NCBI GenBank assembly: GCA_040754075.1
Contig: JBFMDH010000002.1
Location: forward strand, 248,001-312,000
From: Acidobacteriota bacterium
GTDB taxonomy: Bacteria; Acidobacteriota; Blastocatellia; UBA7656
DNA length: 64,000 nt
Direction of reading: 5' to 3'
Shown: in pieces, positions 17,516 through 27,270 of the stretch
How positions within the stretch are numbered: position 1 is the stretch's first letter
How the letters are laid out: every line of letters starts with the position of its first letter
Notes under the pieces: generated by a model
Told to the model about the DNA's origin: nothing
What the model saw: only the letters and a program-made list of their open reading frames with translations
Databases searched by the model: none
Made by a program: the position numbers and the translations under genes

Positions 17516-18895
17516 CTATTTTCTCTCGGAGGTGAGCGGGTGAATGGCAATTGGGGTGATGGTCGTTGGAATGCCGTTATCGACGGCGACCTTTAATAAA
17601 ATTTGATAATAACGTGGCGGTTCGTTGCCGGTATCCAAGGTTCGCAGGCGTTGATTCAGGGCGCTCAGATAGTTTTCACCGGCGACATACTCAGCCGCCG
17701 CCTGTGTGCCTTCGCTATGGATGCCTGCTAACACCATCACCGTGTCTTTTTCCGAGATATTCGGTTTCACGGTAATCAACGCGTAATCTTCAATCAATCG
17801 ACCATAATTGTCGAATTGGGGTTTGTATTCGCCCTCTTCACCGGGTTGTTGATTGTGATTTTCGATAGTGGCGCGATTCGTATAAACGAAATCTTCTTTG
17901 ATCGGTAATTTAACTGTCCATTCATTGACCCAGACGCTGCCCAGCATGATGACATTATGGTTTTTCAAATCTTCGCTGCTCACCGTGCGGCTTTGTTTGA
18001 GGGAAAGCCCGCGTCCGGCTTTACGGAAAAGGTCTGTGACATGATACAAGCCGATAGCTTCGCCGACGCCTGTAAATTCATCAGGGCAGATGATCAGCTT
18101 GGGCGTTGGATTGTTTTTGGTAATAAAGGTCTCGCCAAGCATTTCGGTTAAGGTCTTGTTCTGTTCAGCCGTGAGCGGGACGGCGCGTTCAGCCAGATAG
18201 GGCGGATCCATGGCATTTAAAAAACGATAAACCGGAGGATTGCTGAGCACCAGTAATGTCGGACTGTCAGTTTTCAAAAACGGCGACCAGATGCCTTCCT
18301 GAACTTCCGCAGGGATTGTCGCTGCGGTTTGTTCGGCGCGCTTTTGCAGTTCAAGGTTTGAAAACGCCAAAATGGCAACGGTCGCAAGCAACGCGACTAT
18401 CAAGACGGCGGCAATCATTAACCAGCGTTTTTGATTTTTTGAAGTTGCGATTTCGCTTTGTATGGAATCGGCGTGCGCCGGATCGGAAGCCTCCAGATGA
18501 TGAACGACCGAAGGAGCAAGCGTGAGCGATGAAGACGCCGATAGGTTCGCCGGTTCGGGAGCCGGAACGTAAGAGAAGACCGGTTTGTAATGTCCTTTGG
18601 GTAACTCGATAATCAGATTATCGAATTTTCCTTCAGTGGCGTAATACTCCAAAAGTTTTGCGCGCAAGCGTCCGGCTTGAACACGCACGACGGAATCGGT
18701 TCTGGGGTTATATTGTTTGCCGCGACCAAAAACTTCTGTGGCGATGGTATATTCTTTCAGCTCATCTTCCTTTTCATCAATCGCCTTATCCACTATGAAT
18801 TTCAGAAAAGATTTGAGACTTTCGGAACTTTGCAGCGCCTGACTTTGCAAGATGCGCTCCACCTGCTCCAGTTTTTGTTCTCTCGTTGTATCCAT
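17516..18895 (-). CDS. Membrane-anchored winged-helix-type regulator
   Basis: A 459-residue protein. Residues 1-110 match the Acidobacterial type of N-terminal domain (LEQVERILQSQALQSSESLKSFLKFIV, then TDSVVRVQAGRLRAKLLEYYATEG, then IIELPKGHYKPVF), which ends in a winged helix-like wing. One transmembrane helix follows at about residues 157-178 (WLMIAAVLIVALLATVAILAF). The C-terminal 270 residues would lie in the periplasm and contain a periplasmic-binding-like alpha/beta pattern (PTLLVLSNPPVYRFL, NVIMLGSVWVNEW, YALITVKPN, DTVMVLAGI). It may sense an envelope signal and act on DNA directly, as ToxR/CadC-type proteins do. Divergent from the TonB receptor gene. Confidence 0.72.
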   Translation of the reverse strand: MDTTREQKLEQVERILQSQALQSSESLKSFLKFIVDKAIDEKEDELKEYTIATEVFGRGKQYNPRTDSVVRVQAGRLRAKLLEYYATEGKFDNLIIELPKGHYKPVFSYVPAPEPANLSASSSLTLAPSVVHHLEASDPAHADSIQSEIATSKNQKRWLMIAAVLIVALLATVAILAFSNLELQKRAEQTAATIPAEVQEGIWSPFLKTDSPTLLVLSNPPVYRFLNAMDPPYLAERAVPLTAEQNKTLTEMLGETFITKNNPTPKLIICPDEFTGVGEAIGLYHVTDLFRKAGRGLSLKQSRTVSSEDLKNHNVIMLGSVWVNEWTVKLPIKEDFVYTNRATIENHNQQPGEEGEYKPQFDNYGRLIEDYALITVKPNISEKDTVMVLAGIHSEGTQAAAEYVAGENYLSALNQRLRTLDTGNEPPRYYQILLKVAVDNGIPTTITPIAIHPLTSERK

Positions 18896-18953
18896 AATGA
18901 AACTGCCGAGTTATGAACTTGTGGAAAGGTATAAAACCCCTAGTAACTCAGGT

Positions 18954-18981
18954 ATTATACCCCCATTAACTTCCAAAACAA
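18954..18981 (-). promoter_or_regulatory. Promoter of the winged-helix regulator
   Basis: On the minus strand: TTGTTT, 16-bp spacer, TATAAT (plus-strand ATTATA at 18954-18959). Predicted start near 18947, about 50 nt before the start codon. Confidence 0.5.
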
Positions 18982-19062
18982 GTCCGTAACAGCGTAGCAT
19001 AGGAAAGTATTCAAACCCCATTAATCCGAAATTGCGTGGCAAAGTGATTTTTCTCGGGGCGA

Positions 19063-19104
19063 TTTAATTAGTTGGTTGACAAAACCAACTAATTAAATTA
19101 TAGT
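19063..19104 (+). promoter_or_regulatory. TonB-receptor promoter overlapped by a xylO-like operator
   Basis: A perfect 15-bp inverted repeat TTTAATTAGTTGGTT (19063-19077) / AACCAACTAATTAAA (19083-19097) with spacer GACAA. It covers a full promoter: TTGACA (19076-19081), 17-bp spacer, TATAGT (19099-19104). A repressor on this site would block RNA polymerase. The TTAGTT(T/G)GTT...AAC(A/C)AACTAA layout resembles the XylR operator of Bacillus species, a ROK-family target. A ROK repressor is encoded at 27498, and a second copy of the site lies beside it. Confidence 0.75.
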
Positions 19105-19311
19105 GCAGCGGATTTAAAGTTAAGTGGTCTAATACAGGCAGTTCAGTTTTTTAGGTAAGCCTCTCTAGCGATTTTGGTGTGCTGGTCGCAGGCTGGTACA
19201 CCAACGCTTTTTTTAATCAGCAAGCTATTTTCTAAAGTTCTGCACTGATGAGTGGGAAGTGGATATTAATCGGCATTCAACAAACCGCTCAGAAATTCGG
19301 TGCAAAAGGCT

Positions 19312-19407
19312 AAACCTGCTGTGTAATAAACTTGGTGAGTGAATTGAGAATTTAAGATTTGTCGGAACCGTAAATTTCTCGTCAGGACTTTATTGCACGG
19401 CAGGTTT
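19312..19407 (+). repeat. Long stem-loop in the TonB-receptor leader
   Basis: AAACCTGCTGTGTAATAAA (19312-19330) pairs with TTTATTGCACGGCAGGTTT (19389-19407) over 19 positions. The only two departures are T for C, which still pair as G-U in RNA, and the loop is 58 nt. It ends 58 bases before the receptor start, inside a leader of about 355 nt if transcription begins at 19111. A smaller hairpin, TTGGTGT/ACACCAA, lies at 19174-19204. Could be a regulatory leader or a small insertion element. Confidence 0.5.
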
Positions 19408-19465
19408 CTATATCAACTACGTAGTTTCGTGCTGTTTCGCTCATAAATAATCAGGAGGTACCTAT

Positions 19466-22400
19466 ATGCTAATTCCGTTTAAGGAAAGGCTTCTCTCAAC
19501 ATCTCGACGCCTCTCCTACAGCCTGGTCATCTGCTTGGCGGCGATTTTAGCTGGCACCTGGACAACTTACGCACAGGTCACTGGAAGCGCAACTTTGCGT
19601 GGCACGGTTAAAGACCCCAATGGCGCGGTCATCGCAAAAGCCAATGTTTCGATTGTCAATGATCGAACCAGGGAAGAGCGGCAAGCGTCAACCAACGACG
19701 AAGGCAATTATGTCTTTGGCGCGCTTACGCCCGGCACTTACACGGTCAAGGTTGAAGCGCAAGGGTTTAAAACCAACCAGCAAACCAATGTGGTGCTTAA
19801 CACCAGTGATACGCGTGGTCTCGACATCGTTATGGAGGTCGGTGCCACCAGTGAAACTGTGACCGTACAGGCGGCCGGTGAGCAGATACAAAAAGAGACA
19901 GGTGCAAAAGAGAATACCATCACCTCTAAGCAGATTGAAAACCTGTCCATCATCAGCCGCAGTTCGCTCGAACTGCTGCGTATTCTTCCGGGAGTGACGG
20001 CTCCGAACCCGGATGAAGCGGGTCAACAGGCTGTAGGTTTCAATGCCGGCGCAAATGCTAACAATCAATACCACGTCAATGGACTTCGCGGTGAAAACAA
20101 CAACGTCAGTATTGACGGTTCCAGAGTTATCGATATCGGCGCGAACAATGGCACCATCATTACCGCCAACAACGACATGGTTCAGGAAGTGAAAGTCCAG
20201 AGCAGTAACTATGCTGCTGAACACGGCTCCAGCGGGGTGCAAATCAGCGCCACCACCAAAGGCGGCAGCAGCGAGTTTCATGGAACGCTCTATGATTACA
20301 TTCGCAACCACAAAATCAATGCCAATGACCGCTCAAATACAATAAATGGGGTGGCCAGGCCTGAAGAAAGTTACCAGTATCCGGGCGGCAACGTCGGCGG
20401 TCCGGTGATCTTTCCGGGAACCAATTTCAATAAAAACCGTGACAAGCTTTTCTTCTTCTACGGACTGGAAATTCAGCGCCAGAAAGTAGACCCTGGCGCG
20501 CGCTTCGATGTTGTACCGACCGAAGCCGAGCGCAACGGCATCTTCCCGGGCGGCTTGGATGTGCGCAATCGCATCGACCCGGTCGGAAAAGCGCTCATCA
20601 ACCTTTATCCATTGCCGAACTTCACAGACCCCAATGGCGGTCGCAACAATTATGTCTCGCAAGCACTGCAACCCATCAATCGTAATCAACAGACTCTAAG
20701 AGTTGACTACAATCTGACCAATGACACCAAACTCTATGTGCGTTGGGCACGTGAATTTGAAGATCAGGATTATGCGCGCGGTTTGTGGTGGAACCCTTCT
20801 GCCTATGAATTGCCTTCGCACGTTCAAGGCACCAACCTCGGTCGGTCGCTGGCTGTCAACATGACCAACGTCATCAACCCGACAATGACCAACGAAGTGT
20901 TGTTCAGCTTTAGCAAATTGAAACTGGACAATGACTACAGAGACCCGAGCAAAGTGACCCTGGAGGCGTTGGGCATTCCGAATTTTGCCGGTCCTTTCGG
21001 CAAGCAAAGCCCTTATGCGCCGATTTCCCTGATTACCAGTTGGTCAGGTCAAACTTCCGGCGATTTCTGGGAACCGGGCGGATTGCCGCTCTTTGCGCAT
21101 AATTCAAGTCTTTCTGTCACCGACAACCTGACGAAAGTTTATGGCGCGCATACCATGAAATTCGGCGGTTTGATTGAACGTGGCGGTAAGATTCAAAACC
21201 TCCAAAGCAATGCGGAAACCCAGTTGATTTTCTCGCAATGGGGCAACGGTTCAACCGGCAATGTGTTTGCGGACATTCTCGTCGGCAGACCGACACAGGT
21301 AGCCGCTTCGACCAAAGTTCCAATTGGCGATTTCGTCTTCTGGAACTATGAAGCCTATGCTCAGGATGGCTGGAAAGTGCGACCGAATCTCACGATTGAA
21401 TATGGTTTGCGCGCAGCCTTTTTCCCAACCAACAAAGAGAAGAACGGGTTGGCAGTGCGCTTCGATCCGGCTTCTTATGTGCAGGGCGCGGGCGTGTTGA
21501 TCAACAACGACCCGACCCGACCGAACGGTATTTTACAAGCCTCCAGAGGTGAAATCCCCAAAGGCATCACCGATTCGCCGGGGGTTCAATGGGCACCCAG
21601 ACTGAATTTCGCCTGGGATATTGGCAGCAAAGGCGACACTGTGGTGCGCGGCGGCGCTGGACTTTTCTACAATCGCGTACAGGGGAACTATCAGTATTAT
21701 ATTTTGAATGGTTCACCGCCGAATACTTATGGGGCAACCTTTGATAGCTATGCCTTCGGTGATTTAGGAGGCGGTAGAGGATTGACTTATAGCACCTTGC
21801 CGCTCATCAATCCCTTCACCCAAATCGGTTCGATTGATGTTCAAACCGCGAACCCGGATTCAATAGAGATTCCGCGAATCGCAACCATGAGTTTGTCCGT
21901 AGCCAGGAAGTTACCTTGGAACAACCTCTTTGAAGCCGGTTATGTCGGCACCCAAGCGCGACACCTGCCACAACGACGGAACATCAATTATGTGCCGCTG
22001 GGCAGATTGTTAAGCGGCAGAGTCGGTAACGCCGACCTGTCTGATCCGGTTCAGCGGGTAGCGGTTGCCGGACAGTCAGGTGTGTTGGCGCAATTCCGCC
22101 CATTCCCGGCGTACAATAACATTACGTCCTTTGAATATGCGGCGACCTCTTCCTATCATTCGTTGCAAATGACCTTGAGTCATCAAACGGGACAACGCTT
22201 GCAGTATTTTGCAACCTACACCTTCTCGAAAGCGCTCGGCACCACCGGCGTCAATGAGACAGGCGATCTGGTTGACCCGATTGATACTCGCGGACGCAGC
22301 TATGGCATTTTGCCGTACGATAGAACCCACATTTTTAATCTCTCTTACAACTATCTGGTGCCGGATATTGCAAGAAGCGGATTCAAGAACGGGTTTACCA

Positions 22401-23035
22401 ATGCGGTGTTCAATGGCTGGCAGATGTCCGGTATTACCACCTTCCAGAGCGGCTTGCCGATTCGCCTCAGATTTGAAGGCGACCTCTTTGCCGCAGGCAC
22501 TTCGCTTGCCTTCTTCGGAACGGACGCTTTCAGCAATTCCGGCTCATCATCGGGCGCGGTAACCCCCGTTTATTTGGGGAACCCGCAAGTTGAAAGCGGT
22601 CTGAAACTCGGCAGCAGAATGTTAGACCTGAACGCGCTGGCGATTCCTTCATTCGGAACCACCGGGCCTTATGTCCAACCTTTCTATCTGAGAGCGCCGC
22701 ATCGTTGGAATCACGACATCACCTTCTTCAAGAATTTCCAACTCACGGAACGGCAGAAGATTCAATTCCGTGCGGGATTCTTTAACATCTTCAATCAGGC
22801 GTACCCCCGATTCATTCAGGGCGATAACTCCAATAGCGACATCAACGTCAGATTGATTACTGAATGTAATGTGAAAGTCAACGGCGTTCCCAATGGCACC
22901 GGCGGAACTACCGATAACGTTTGTGACCCGACCAAAGGGTTCAAGTTCACTCAGGACACCATCAACAACTTTGGAAGAGTCACCAACAAACACGGGCATC
23001 GCGTGGTTGAATTCGCTTTGAAGTATTACTTCTAA
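19466..23035 (+). CDS. TonB-dependent outer-membrane receptor (Oar-like, CarboxypepD_reg domain)
   Basis: A 1189-residue outer-membrane protein. Signal peptide to about residue 37 (ending TTYAQ). A carboxypeptidase-regulatory-like beta sandwich at about 42-130 (GSATLRGTVKDPNGAVIAKA, NYVFGALTPGTYTVKVEAQGF). A plug domain at about 140-270 (ITSKQIENLSIISRSSLELLRILPGV, NQYHVNGLRGENNNVSIDG). The rest is a beta-barrel ending in the aromatic C-terminal strand FALKYYF used for outer-membrane insertion. Acidobacteriota and Bacteroidota use such receptors to import large glycans. Its promoter carries the xylO-like operator and a long structured leader, and it heads a locus with GH3, GH16 and xylose isomerase genes, so a xylose- or glucan-containing substrate is likely. 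Confidence 0.9.
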   Translation: MLIPFKERLLSTSRRLSYSLVICLAAILAGTWTTYAQVTGSATLRGTVKDPNGAVIAKANVSIVNDRTREERQASTNDEGNYVFGALTPGTYTVKVEAQGFKTNQQTNVVLNTSDTRGLDIVMEVGATSETVTVQAAGEQIQKETGAKENTITSKQIENLSIISRSSLELLRILPGVTAPNPDEAGQQAVGFNAGANANNQYHVNGLRGENNNVSIDGSRVIDIGANNGTIITANNDMVQEVKVQSSNYAAEHGSSGVQISATTKGGSSEFHGTLYDYIRNHKINANDRSNTINGVARPEESYQYPGGNVGGPVIFPGTNFNKNRDKLFFFYGLEIQRQKVDPGARFDVVPTEAERNGIFPGGLDVRNRIDPVGKALINLYPLPNFTDPNGGRNNYVSQALQPINRNQQTLRVDYNLTNDTKLYVRWAREFEDQDYARGLWWNPSAYELPSHVQGTNLGRSLAVNMTNVINPTMTNEVLFSFSKLKLDNDYRDPSKVTLEALGIPNFAGPFGKQSPYAPISLITSWSGQTSGDFWEPGGLPLFAHNSSLSVTDNLTKVYGAHTMKFGGLIERGGKIQNLQSNAETQLIFSQWGNGSTGNVFADILVGRPTQVAASTKVPIGDFVFWNYEAYAQDGWKVRPNLTIEYGLRAAFFPTNKEKNGLAVRFDPASYVQGAGVLINNDPTRPNGILQASRGEIPKGITDSPGVQWAPRLNFAWDIGSKGDTVVRGGAGLFYNRVQGNYQYYILNGSPPNTYGATFDSYAFGDLGGGRGLTYSTLPLINPFTQIGSIDVQTANPDSIEIPRIATMSLSVARKLPWNNLFEAGYVGTQARHLPQRRNINYVPLGRLLSGRVGNADLSDPVQRVAVAGQSGVLAQFRPFPAYNNITSFEYAATSSYHSLQMTLSHQTGQRLQYFATYTFSKALGTTGVNETGDLVDPIDTRGRSYGILPYDRTHIFNLSYNYLVPDIARSGFKNGFTNAVFNGWQMSGITTFQSGLPIRLRFEGDLFAAGTSLAFFGTDAFSNSGSSSGAVTPVYLGNPQVESGLKLGSRMLDLNALAIPSFGTTGPYVQPFYLRAPHRWNHDITFFKNFQLTERQKIQFRAGFFNIFNQAYPRFIQGDNSNSDINVRLITECNVKVNGVPNGTGGTTDNVCDPTKGFKFTQDTINNFGRVTNKHGHRVVEFALKYYF

Positions 23036-23065
23036 TCATCCTTTCGATGACTCTAGCAGCGGTTA

Positions 23066-23102
23066 AGCGCGGGGAAGTTCTTCTTCCTCGCGCTATTTTT
23101 TT
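23066..23102 (+). terminator. Terminator of the TonB-receptor gene
   Basis: AGCGCGGGGAAG (23066-23077) pairs with CTTCCTCGCGCT (23082-23093) through one G-U pair, followed by A and a run of seven T. Confidence 0.85.
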
Positions 23103-23408
23103 GCTGATCGGTTTATGATTTTGTGTATAGAGCGGTGTGCGATGGCGTTTACTTTGAATCGGTTGAACAAGGGTCTAAAGACCGCTTCCTCAACTCCAGT
23201 AAATCGTTTTGCAATCTGCAATAGAGGAATTGATTGCGAAGTCGGATAGTTAAGAACGAGAGGTCAATGCTCCTTAAACCCGAATTGCCTGAAGTACCCC
23301 AATTCAACGCGACGAGTCACTGCGATGATTCATTTGGGTAATTCGCAGCATTCCTGGGAGTAGCCCTTCAATCAAACCACAATGCCGTCGGCTGTGTCAG
23401 TGAACCAA

Positions 23409-23453
23409 TTGCCTGATGGCATTCTCGTGCAATTGAAAAATGCCATCAGGCAA
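23409..23453. repeat. 15-bp perfect inverted repeat in the convergent gap
   Basis: TTGCCTGATGGCATT (23409-23423) and AATGCCATCAGGCAA (23439-23453), loop 15 nt. It lies in the 478-bp gap between the convergent receptor and GH3 genes. A second hairpin, GAGCGCGGC/GCCGCGTTC, at about 23467-23495 is closer to the GH3 stop codon and is the better terminator candidate for that gene. No coding sequence was seen in the gap. Confidence 0.6.
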
Positions 23454-23513
23454 AATCAACTCGAAATGAGCGCGGCGATTCACAATTGCCGCGTTCATCA
23501 CTCAAATACGCTT

Positions 23514-25892
23514 CTATTTCACGACGACCTCTAAATTCACCGTTTGTAATTTCACTGAACTGGTGCCGACCATAATGTCAAACATTCCCGGCTCAACCAC
23601 ACGCTTCATATTGATGTCATAAAAGCGTAATTTTTCGGGCGTAATCGTAAACGTCACGGTTTTACTTTGACCGGGCGCGAGATTGATGCGGGCAAAATCC
23701 TTTAATTCTTTTACCGGGCGAGTCACCGAACTTACTTTGTCGTGAATGTAGAGTTGTACGACTTCATCACCTGCAACTTTGCCGGTGTTAGTGACCGTTA
23801 CACTCACTGTTGCCTTTCCGGCAACTCCGATTTTTTCCGGCGAGACTTTCACATCACTATACGCAAATGTGGTGTAGCTCAACCCGAAGCCGAAAGGATA
23901 GAGCGGCTCTTTACTGGTAAACAGATAGCCGCGTTTGGCTGTCGGTTTCTGGTTGTAGTAAATCGGCAATTGTCCGACCGAACGCGGAAAACTCACAGGC
24001 AGTTTGCCGCCGGGATTGACGTCGCCGAATAACACATCTGCCGCAGCCATGCCGGTCTCCTGTCCGAGATAAAAGCCTTCCAAAATCGCCGGAACCTTTT
24101 CGGCGATGTAATTAATCGACAGCGCGCCGCTGTTGATTAAAAAAACAACTGTCGGTTTGCCAGTCGCTAAAATCGCTTTCACCAAATCGTTTTGTCTGCC
24201 GACTAAATCGAGGTTGTCGCGGTCGCCCAAATGATTTTCCGCCCACGCTTCTTTGTTGGTATCTTCATTGCCGCCCAGAACGAGCACCGCAACATCCGAA
24301 TTTTTAGCGACCTGCACCGCTTCGTTGATTAATCGTTCATCATCTGCCGGGTCATTGAGCGTCGCCGTATCGCCAAACCAGTTGCCACCTTCTTTAGTAA
24401 TCTTGCAGCCTTCGGCGTAGTTGACTTTGATTTGACTACCGACCTTATCGCGCACGCCCTGCAAAATACTGATGCCGCGTTGCGGGTCATCGCTGTAGCC
24501 GCCAAGATGCGCTTTTGCGGCATTGGGTCCAATAATGGCGATGGATTTCACTTTGGTTTTATCGAGCGGCAAGAGATTGTCCTGATTTTTTAACAGGGTA
24601 ATCGAACGCCGCGCGGCTTCCGCTGCAAGCTCGCGATGAGATTGTGAGTTGACGATTTGCGCGGCGCGTTCCGGGTCAACATAAGGGTTTTCAAAAAGTC
24701 CGAGTTGAAATTTGGCGCGTAAAACCCGCGCAACCGATTGGTCAAGCTGCGATTCGGAAATTTTTCCTTCAGCGATGAGCTGCGGCAAGGTTTGATAAAT
24801 ATCCGGGTCAGGCAGTTCAACATCAACGCCCGCTTCAAACGCAACCTTCGCGCTCTCGGCTTTATTTGCGGTCAACAAATGTCGTCCCTGTAATTCGCCG
24901 ATGGCAAAATAATCGGAAACCACAAAGCCATCAAAACCCCATTCTTCGCGCAACAAATTTTGCAACAGTTTGTAATTGGCGTGCGATGGCACACCGTCCA
25001 CTTCGTTATAAGATGGCATCACGCTCTTGATGCCCGCTTCTTTCACTGCCGCTTCAAAGGTCGGATAAAAGACTTCGCGCAACACTCTTTCCGAAACATT
25101 TACGGGCGCAACGTTGGTGCCGCCTTCAGGTTGTCCGTGGGCAACAAAATGTTTTGCCGTGGCGATGACGTTTTGCGCTTGAATGGCTTTTACACAGGCG
25201 ACCGCCATTCGTGATGCCAGATAAGGGTCTTCGCCATAGGTCTCTTCGGTGCGCCCCCAACGCGGCTCACGCGCCAAATCGAGATTTGGACCTAAAACTT
25301 GATGCGAACCGCGCACCCGGGTTTCAAGCGCCGCGGCGGTAAAAATGCGACTGATGAGTTCGGTATCCCAACTCGAAGCGAGCGACAACGGCGTCGGGAA
25401 GTGTGTGCTGCCAAGCCCCATATTGCCATGCAGAATTTCATCGTGAAAAATTGCCGGAATGCCGAGCCGCGTATGGTCAATCAACCATTTCTGCGCGGCA
25501 TTCGCATAAATGGCTGCCTGCCGCGCATCTTTTCTTTCGCGCTGCCGGGCGATTTGCCCGATGCCGTTTTTCATGACCACGGCTGCCTGTTCAGGCGAAA
25601 AATCGCCTCTATCGGGCATGGTAGCCGGATTCGACGGTAATGCCTGCGGCTTTTTAAACCACAGGCATTCAAGTTGCGCGACCTTTTCATCAATCGTCAT
25701 GCGTGAAAGCAAATCTGCAACCCGCTGTTCAATCGGCAAACCGGCATTGCGATAGGCTGGCGGGTTGCTTTGCAGGTGTGCCGCGCGGGTCGGCAAGAGT
25801 CCGACGAAAAGTGACAAGATAGTTAAGCTGAAAACCAGAAAACGACAGTGATTTTTGTGAATCGAAATAGAGAGCAATTTGCTTAATCGCAT
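23514..25892 (-). CDS. bglX: Glycoside hydrolase family 3 beta-glucosidase/beta-xylosidase
   Basis: A 792-residue exported GH3 enzyme. Start taken at 25892, after AGG at a proper distance, giving the signal peptide MRLSKLLSISIHKNHCRFLVFSLTILSL and onward; the frame is open 30 codons further up. Motifs in order: GPNLDLAREPRWGR, TAKHFVAHGQPEGG, and VVSDYFAIGEL, whose Asp in VSDY is the catalytic nucleophile. The GH3 C-terminal domain (SIAIIGPNA, AVLVLGGNEDTNKEAW) and a fibronectin III-like tail (YTTFAYSDVKVSPEK, VAGDEVVQLYIHD) follow. Releases glucose or xylose from beta-linked oligosaccharides in the periplasm. Downstream of xylA in the same orientation, separated by a hairpin. Confidence 0.93.
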   Translation of the reverse strand: MRLSKLLSISIHKNHCRFLVFSLTILSLFVGLLPTRAAHLQSNPPAYRNAGLPIEQRVADLLSRMTIDEKVAQLECLWFKKPQALPSNPATMPDRGDFSPEQAAVVMKNGIGQIARQRERKDARQAAIYANAAQKWLIDHTRLGIPAIFHDEILHGNMGLGSTHFPTPLSLASSWDTELISRIFTAAALETRVRGSHQVLGPNLDLAREPRWGRTEETYGEDPYLASRMAVACVKAIQAQNVIATAKHFVAHGQPEGGTNVAPVNVSERVLREVFYPTFEAAVKEAGIKSVMPSYNEVDGVPSHANYKLLQNLLREEWGFDGFVVSDYFAIGELQGRHLLTANKAESAKVAFEAGVDVELPDPDIYQTLPQLIAEGKISESQLDQSVARVLRAKFQLGLFENPYVDPERAAQIVNSQSHRELAAEAARRSITLLKNQDNLLPLDKTKVKSIAIIGPNAAKAHLGGYSDDPQRGISILQGVRDKVGSQIKVNYAEGCKITKEGGNWFGDTATLNDPADDERLINEAVQVAKNSDVAVLVLGGNEDTNKEAWAENHLGDRDNLDLVGRQNDLVKAILATGKPTVVFLINSGALSINYIAEKVPAILEGFYLGQETGMAAADVLFGDVNPGGKLPVSFPRSVGQLPIYYNQKPTAKRGYLFTSKEPLYPFGFGLSYTTFAYSDVKVSPEKIGVAGKATVSVTVTNTGKVAGDEVVQLYIHDKVSSVTRPVKELKDFARINLAPGQSKTVTFTITPEKLRFYDINMKRVVEPGMFDIMVGTSSVKLQTVNLEVVVK

Positions 25893-25975
25893 AGTTTTGA
25901 CCTGTGAGTTGGGATTGACTGAACAGAAAGGTATTTCGGGTTTGCCGGAACCTGAACCGGTGTTACAAAAGGGAA

Positions 25976-26014
25976 GCGACACGAAATCAGCTACTGTAGC
26001 TGGTTTCGTGTCGC
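25976..26014 (-). terminator. Strong hairpin between xylA and the GH3 gene
   Basis: GCGACACGAAA/TTTCGTGTCGC outer arms plus CAGCTAC/GTAGCTG inner arms give a 19-position stem with a single mismatch. On the minus strand it is followed by TTCCCTTTT. It starts 15 bases after the xylA stop codon, so it may be a partial terminator that lets some transcription reach the GH3 gene. Confidence 0.6.
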
Positions 26015-26028
26015 AAGGAATTTCTGAT

Positions 26029-27192
26029 TTAACGCACGCCGAGCAGAATGTCTATCGTCAGTTGGTCGAGCCGCTCGTACTGCAAGCCTTTCGCGGAAAG
26101 CGCAGTTCTGTCGAAAGTTTGTGCCAGAAGCCTGGCGCTGCCATCTTTGGAAAACTTGCCGAACGCCGGTTGCGCATTCGGTTCATTGATTTCCGCAAGC
26201 AAGGCTTTGATTTCCGGGTCGGCATTCCAACGCGCCGCTTTGTCTTTCAAAATCAAATAGGTTCGCATACAGCCGCGCGCGAAATCCTTGACGCCCTGGT
26301 AATCTTCCGTGCGATAGGCGTGGGCGTCGAAATGGCGCGAGCCTTCATAGCCCACATCTTCTAAAAATTTCACCAGCCAGAAAGCCGCTTTGGGATTTGC
26401 CGAACCGAAGCGCAAATCCTGGTCGTAGCGTCCGGGTATCTGGTCATTGAGGTCTATATGAAAAAGTTTACCGGCTTCCCAGGCTTGCGCCACGGCGTGC
26501 GTCATATTGAGTCCTGCCATGTGTTCGTGCGCGACTTCCGGGTTGACGCCAACCAGTTCGGGATGGGCAAGCGTCGGAATCAAGGCAAGGTAAGCGCCGG
26601 TCGAGGCGAAATAGATGTCGGCGCGCGGTTCATTGGGTTTGGCTTCGAGTGCCAGGCGATAATCATAACCTTTATCAATCGAGTATTCGCAAAGGTAATT
26701 GAGCGCCTCGCGAAACCGTTTGATGGCATCATCGGCGCGACGGCAGCCATCGGTTTCAACGCCCTCGCGCCCGCCCCATAAAACAAATATTTTGGCGCCG
26801 AATTCGGCTCCGAGGTCCATCGCCCGCAGGGTTTTTTGCAACGCATAAGCGCGAACCTGCGGGTCGTTGGCGGTAAACGCGCCATCGCGAAAGACGGGTT
26901 CGTAAAACAGATTGACGGTTGCCATCGGCACTTTGAGTCCGGTGCTCTCTAAAGCGGCGCGAAAATCGCGAACAATCTGGTCGCGTTCGGCAGGCGTGGC
27001 GTCGATGGGCACTAAATCATTATCGTGAAAATTGACTCCCATGGCGCCGATTTCGGCAAGCAGGTGAACGATGTCAACCGGCGGCAGTGACGGGCGAACC
27101 GCTTCGCCGAAGGGGTCGCGTCCGCGATTGCCAACTGTCCAAAGTCCGAAGGTGAAGTGATGTTCAGGACGAGGCGTGAACTGATCTGTCAT
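26029..27192 (-). CDS. xylA: Xylose isomerase
   Basis: A 387-residue class I (actinobacterial-type) D-xylose isomerase, converting xylose to xylulose in the cytoplasm. Landmarks: N-terminal [18 protein letters not shown], active-site FHDNDLVP (catalytic His), [26 protein letters not shown] (metal Glu and Lys), [32 protein letters not shown] (metal His/Asp residues) and HFDAHAYR. Length is normal for class I. GGAGAG precedes the ATG. Its promoter contains a xylO-like operator shared with the divergently transcribed ROK gene. No xylulokinase gene lies in the window. Confidence 0.96.
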   Translation of the reverse strand: MTDQFTPRPEHHFTFGLWTVGNRGRDPFGEAVRPSLPPVDIVHLLAEIGAMGVNFHDNDLVPIDATPAERDQIVRDFRAALESTGLKVPMATVNLFYEPVFRDGAFTANDPQVRAYALQKTLRAMDLGAEFGAKIFVLWGGREGVETDGCRRADDAIKRFREALNYLCEYSIDKGYDYRLALEAKPNEPRADIYFASTGAYLALIPTLAHPELVGVNPEVAHEHMAGLNMTHAVAQAWEAGKLFHIDLNDQIPGRYDQDLRFGSANPKAAFWLVKFLEDVGYEGSRHFDAHAYRTEDYQGVKDFARGCMRTYLILKDKAARWNADPEIKALLAEINEPNAQPAFGKFSKDGSARLLAQTFDRTALSAKGLQYERLDQLTIDILLGVR

Positions 27193-27270
27193 AGACTCTC
27201 CTTACTCTCTCGCGAAACCGTCAATGCCAGCATTTTATTGATTGTTCTTTGGCACTTGAGAATATCTTGC

